Assembly: GCF_001949145.1 (NCBI RefSeq)
Contig: NW_019091528.1
Coordinates: 749,001 to 764,852, forward strand
Reading direction: 5' to 3'
From: Acanthaster planci
Lineage: Eukaryota; Echinodermata; Asteroidea; Valvatida; Acanthasteridae
DNA: 15,852 nt
Shown here one piece after another: positions 15,716-15,852 of the stretch (position 1 is the stretch's first letter; each line of letters starts with the position of its first letter). The position numbers and the translations under genes are program-made. The notes below the pieces were generated by a model. That model was not told where the DNA came from. It made no database searches and saw only the letters and a list, made by a program, of their open reading frames with translations.

Positions 15716-15852
15716 ACTCTGGCATAATAAGTGTAAGCCCAGAGTTGGTCACTGTTTAATTACCTGGCCAATCATTTTTTCAAGATTTTTTTTTGCGTTG
15801 GGGAGATGTTAATCATATATAATAGGTTTTGCCCTTACCCAACGTATATTAA

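Noticed and set aside
1-15852. CRISPR arrays, operons, ribosome binding sites or bacterial defence genes
   Set aside because: No regular direct repeats with spacers and no compact coding; intron-split exons and eukaryotic transposons show that this is animal nuclear DNA.

Overview
The window is animal nuclear DNA. It holds split exons with GT/AG introns, no operons, an assembly gap, and dense fossil transposable elements. The palindromes TACATGTA (8 copies) and TAGGCCTA (3 copies) are far above the roughly 0.24 copies each expected by chance. With the gene family present, this suggests a marine invertebrate, probably a deuterostome such as an echinoderm, hemichordate or amphioxus. I cannot name the species.

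The one gene I can support runs on the + strand from before the window to a stop codon at 9956-9958. It is the 3' part of a colmedin-type (collagen plus olfactomedin) gene, the class that includes gliomedin and nematode UNC-122. The order is a Gly-X-Y collagen exon (642-716), a short linker exon (838-879), two 87-bp Thr/Ser/Pro-rich exons (1297-1383, 1983-2069), three tandem copies of a small stalk exon (5011-5060, 6459-6506, 7689-7736), a longer Thr/Ser-rich exon (7983-8096), and two exons for the olfactomedin domain (9060-9206, 9330-9958). Every intron is phase 1, so stalk exons can be added, skipped or duplicated without losing frame. The first small stalk copy carries 2 extra bases and would break the frame if spliced in. 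The other two copies are identical and lie in a recent tandem duplication. Leaving out the broken copy, the exons read as one open frame of 425 residues.

The introns are full of mobile-element remains: a tRNA-like SINE head (1715-1785), a 252-bp fold-back element (2206-2457), a copy of an interspersed repeat seen again at 11389-11566, a Gypsy-type integrase C-terminal relic on the - strand (3766-4006), a 48-bp near-perfect palindrome (4255-4302), and an internally deleted Penelope-like retroelement on the - strand (about 5641-6440) with what looks like a type I hammerhead ribozyme (5641-5696). Part of the Penelope relic is repeated at 7441-7670, directly upstream of a stalk exon. A MITE copy lies at 8494-8610.

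From 9959 to 15852 I see no convincing gene. This stretch holds G-run repeats, small inverted repeats, the tail of a non-LTR retrotransposon on the - strand (12900-13115), a fold-back at 15126-15199 and a full-length MITE (15541-15715) of the same family as the copy at 8494. A 420-bp run of N (3147-3566) may hide another exon.
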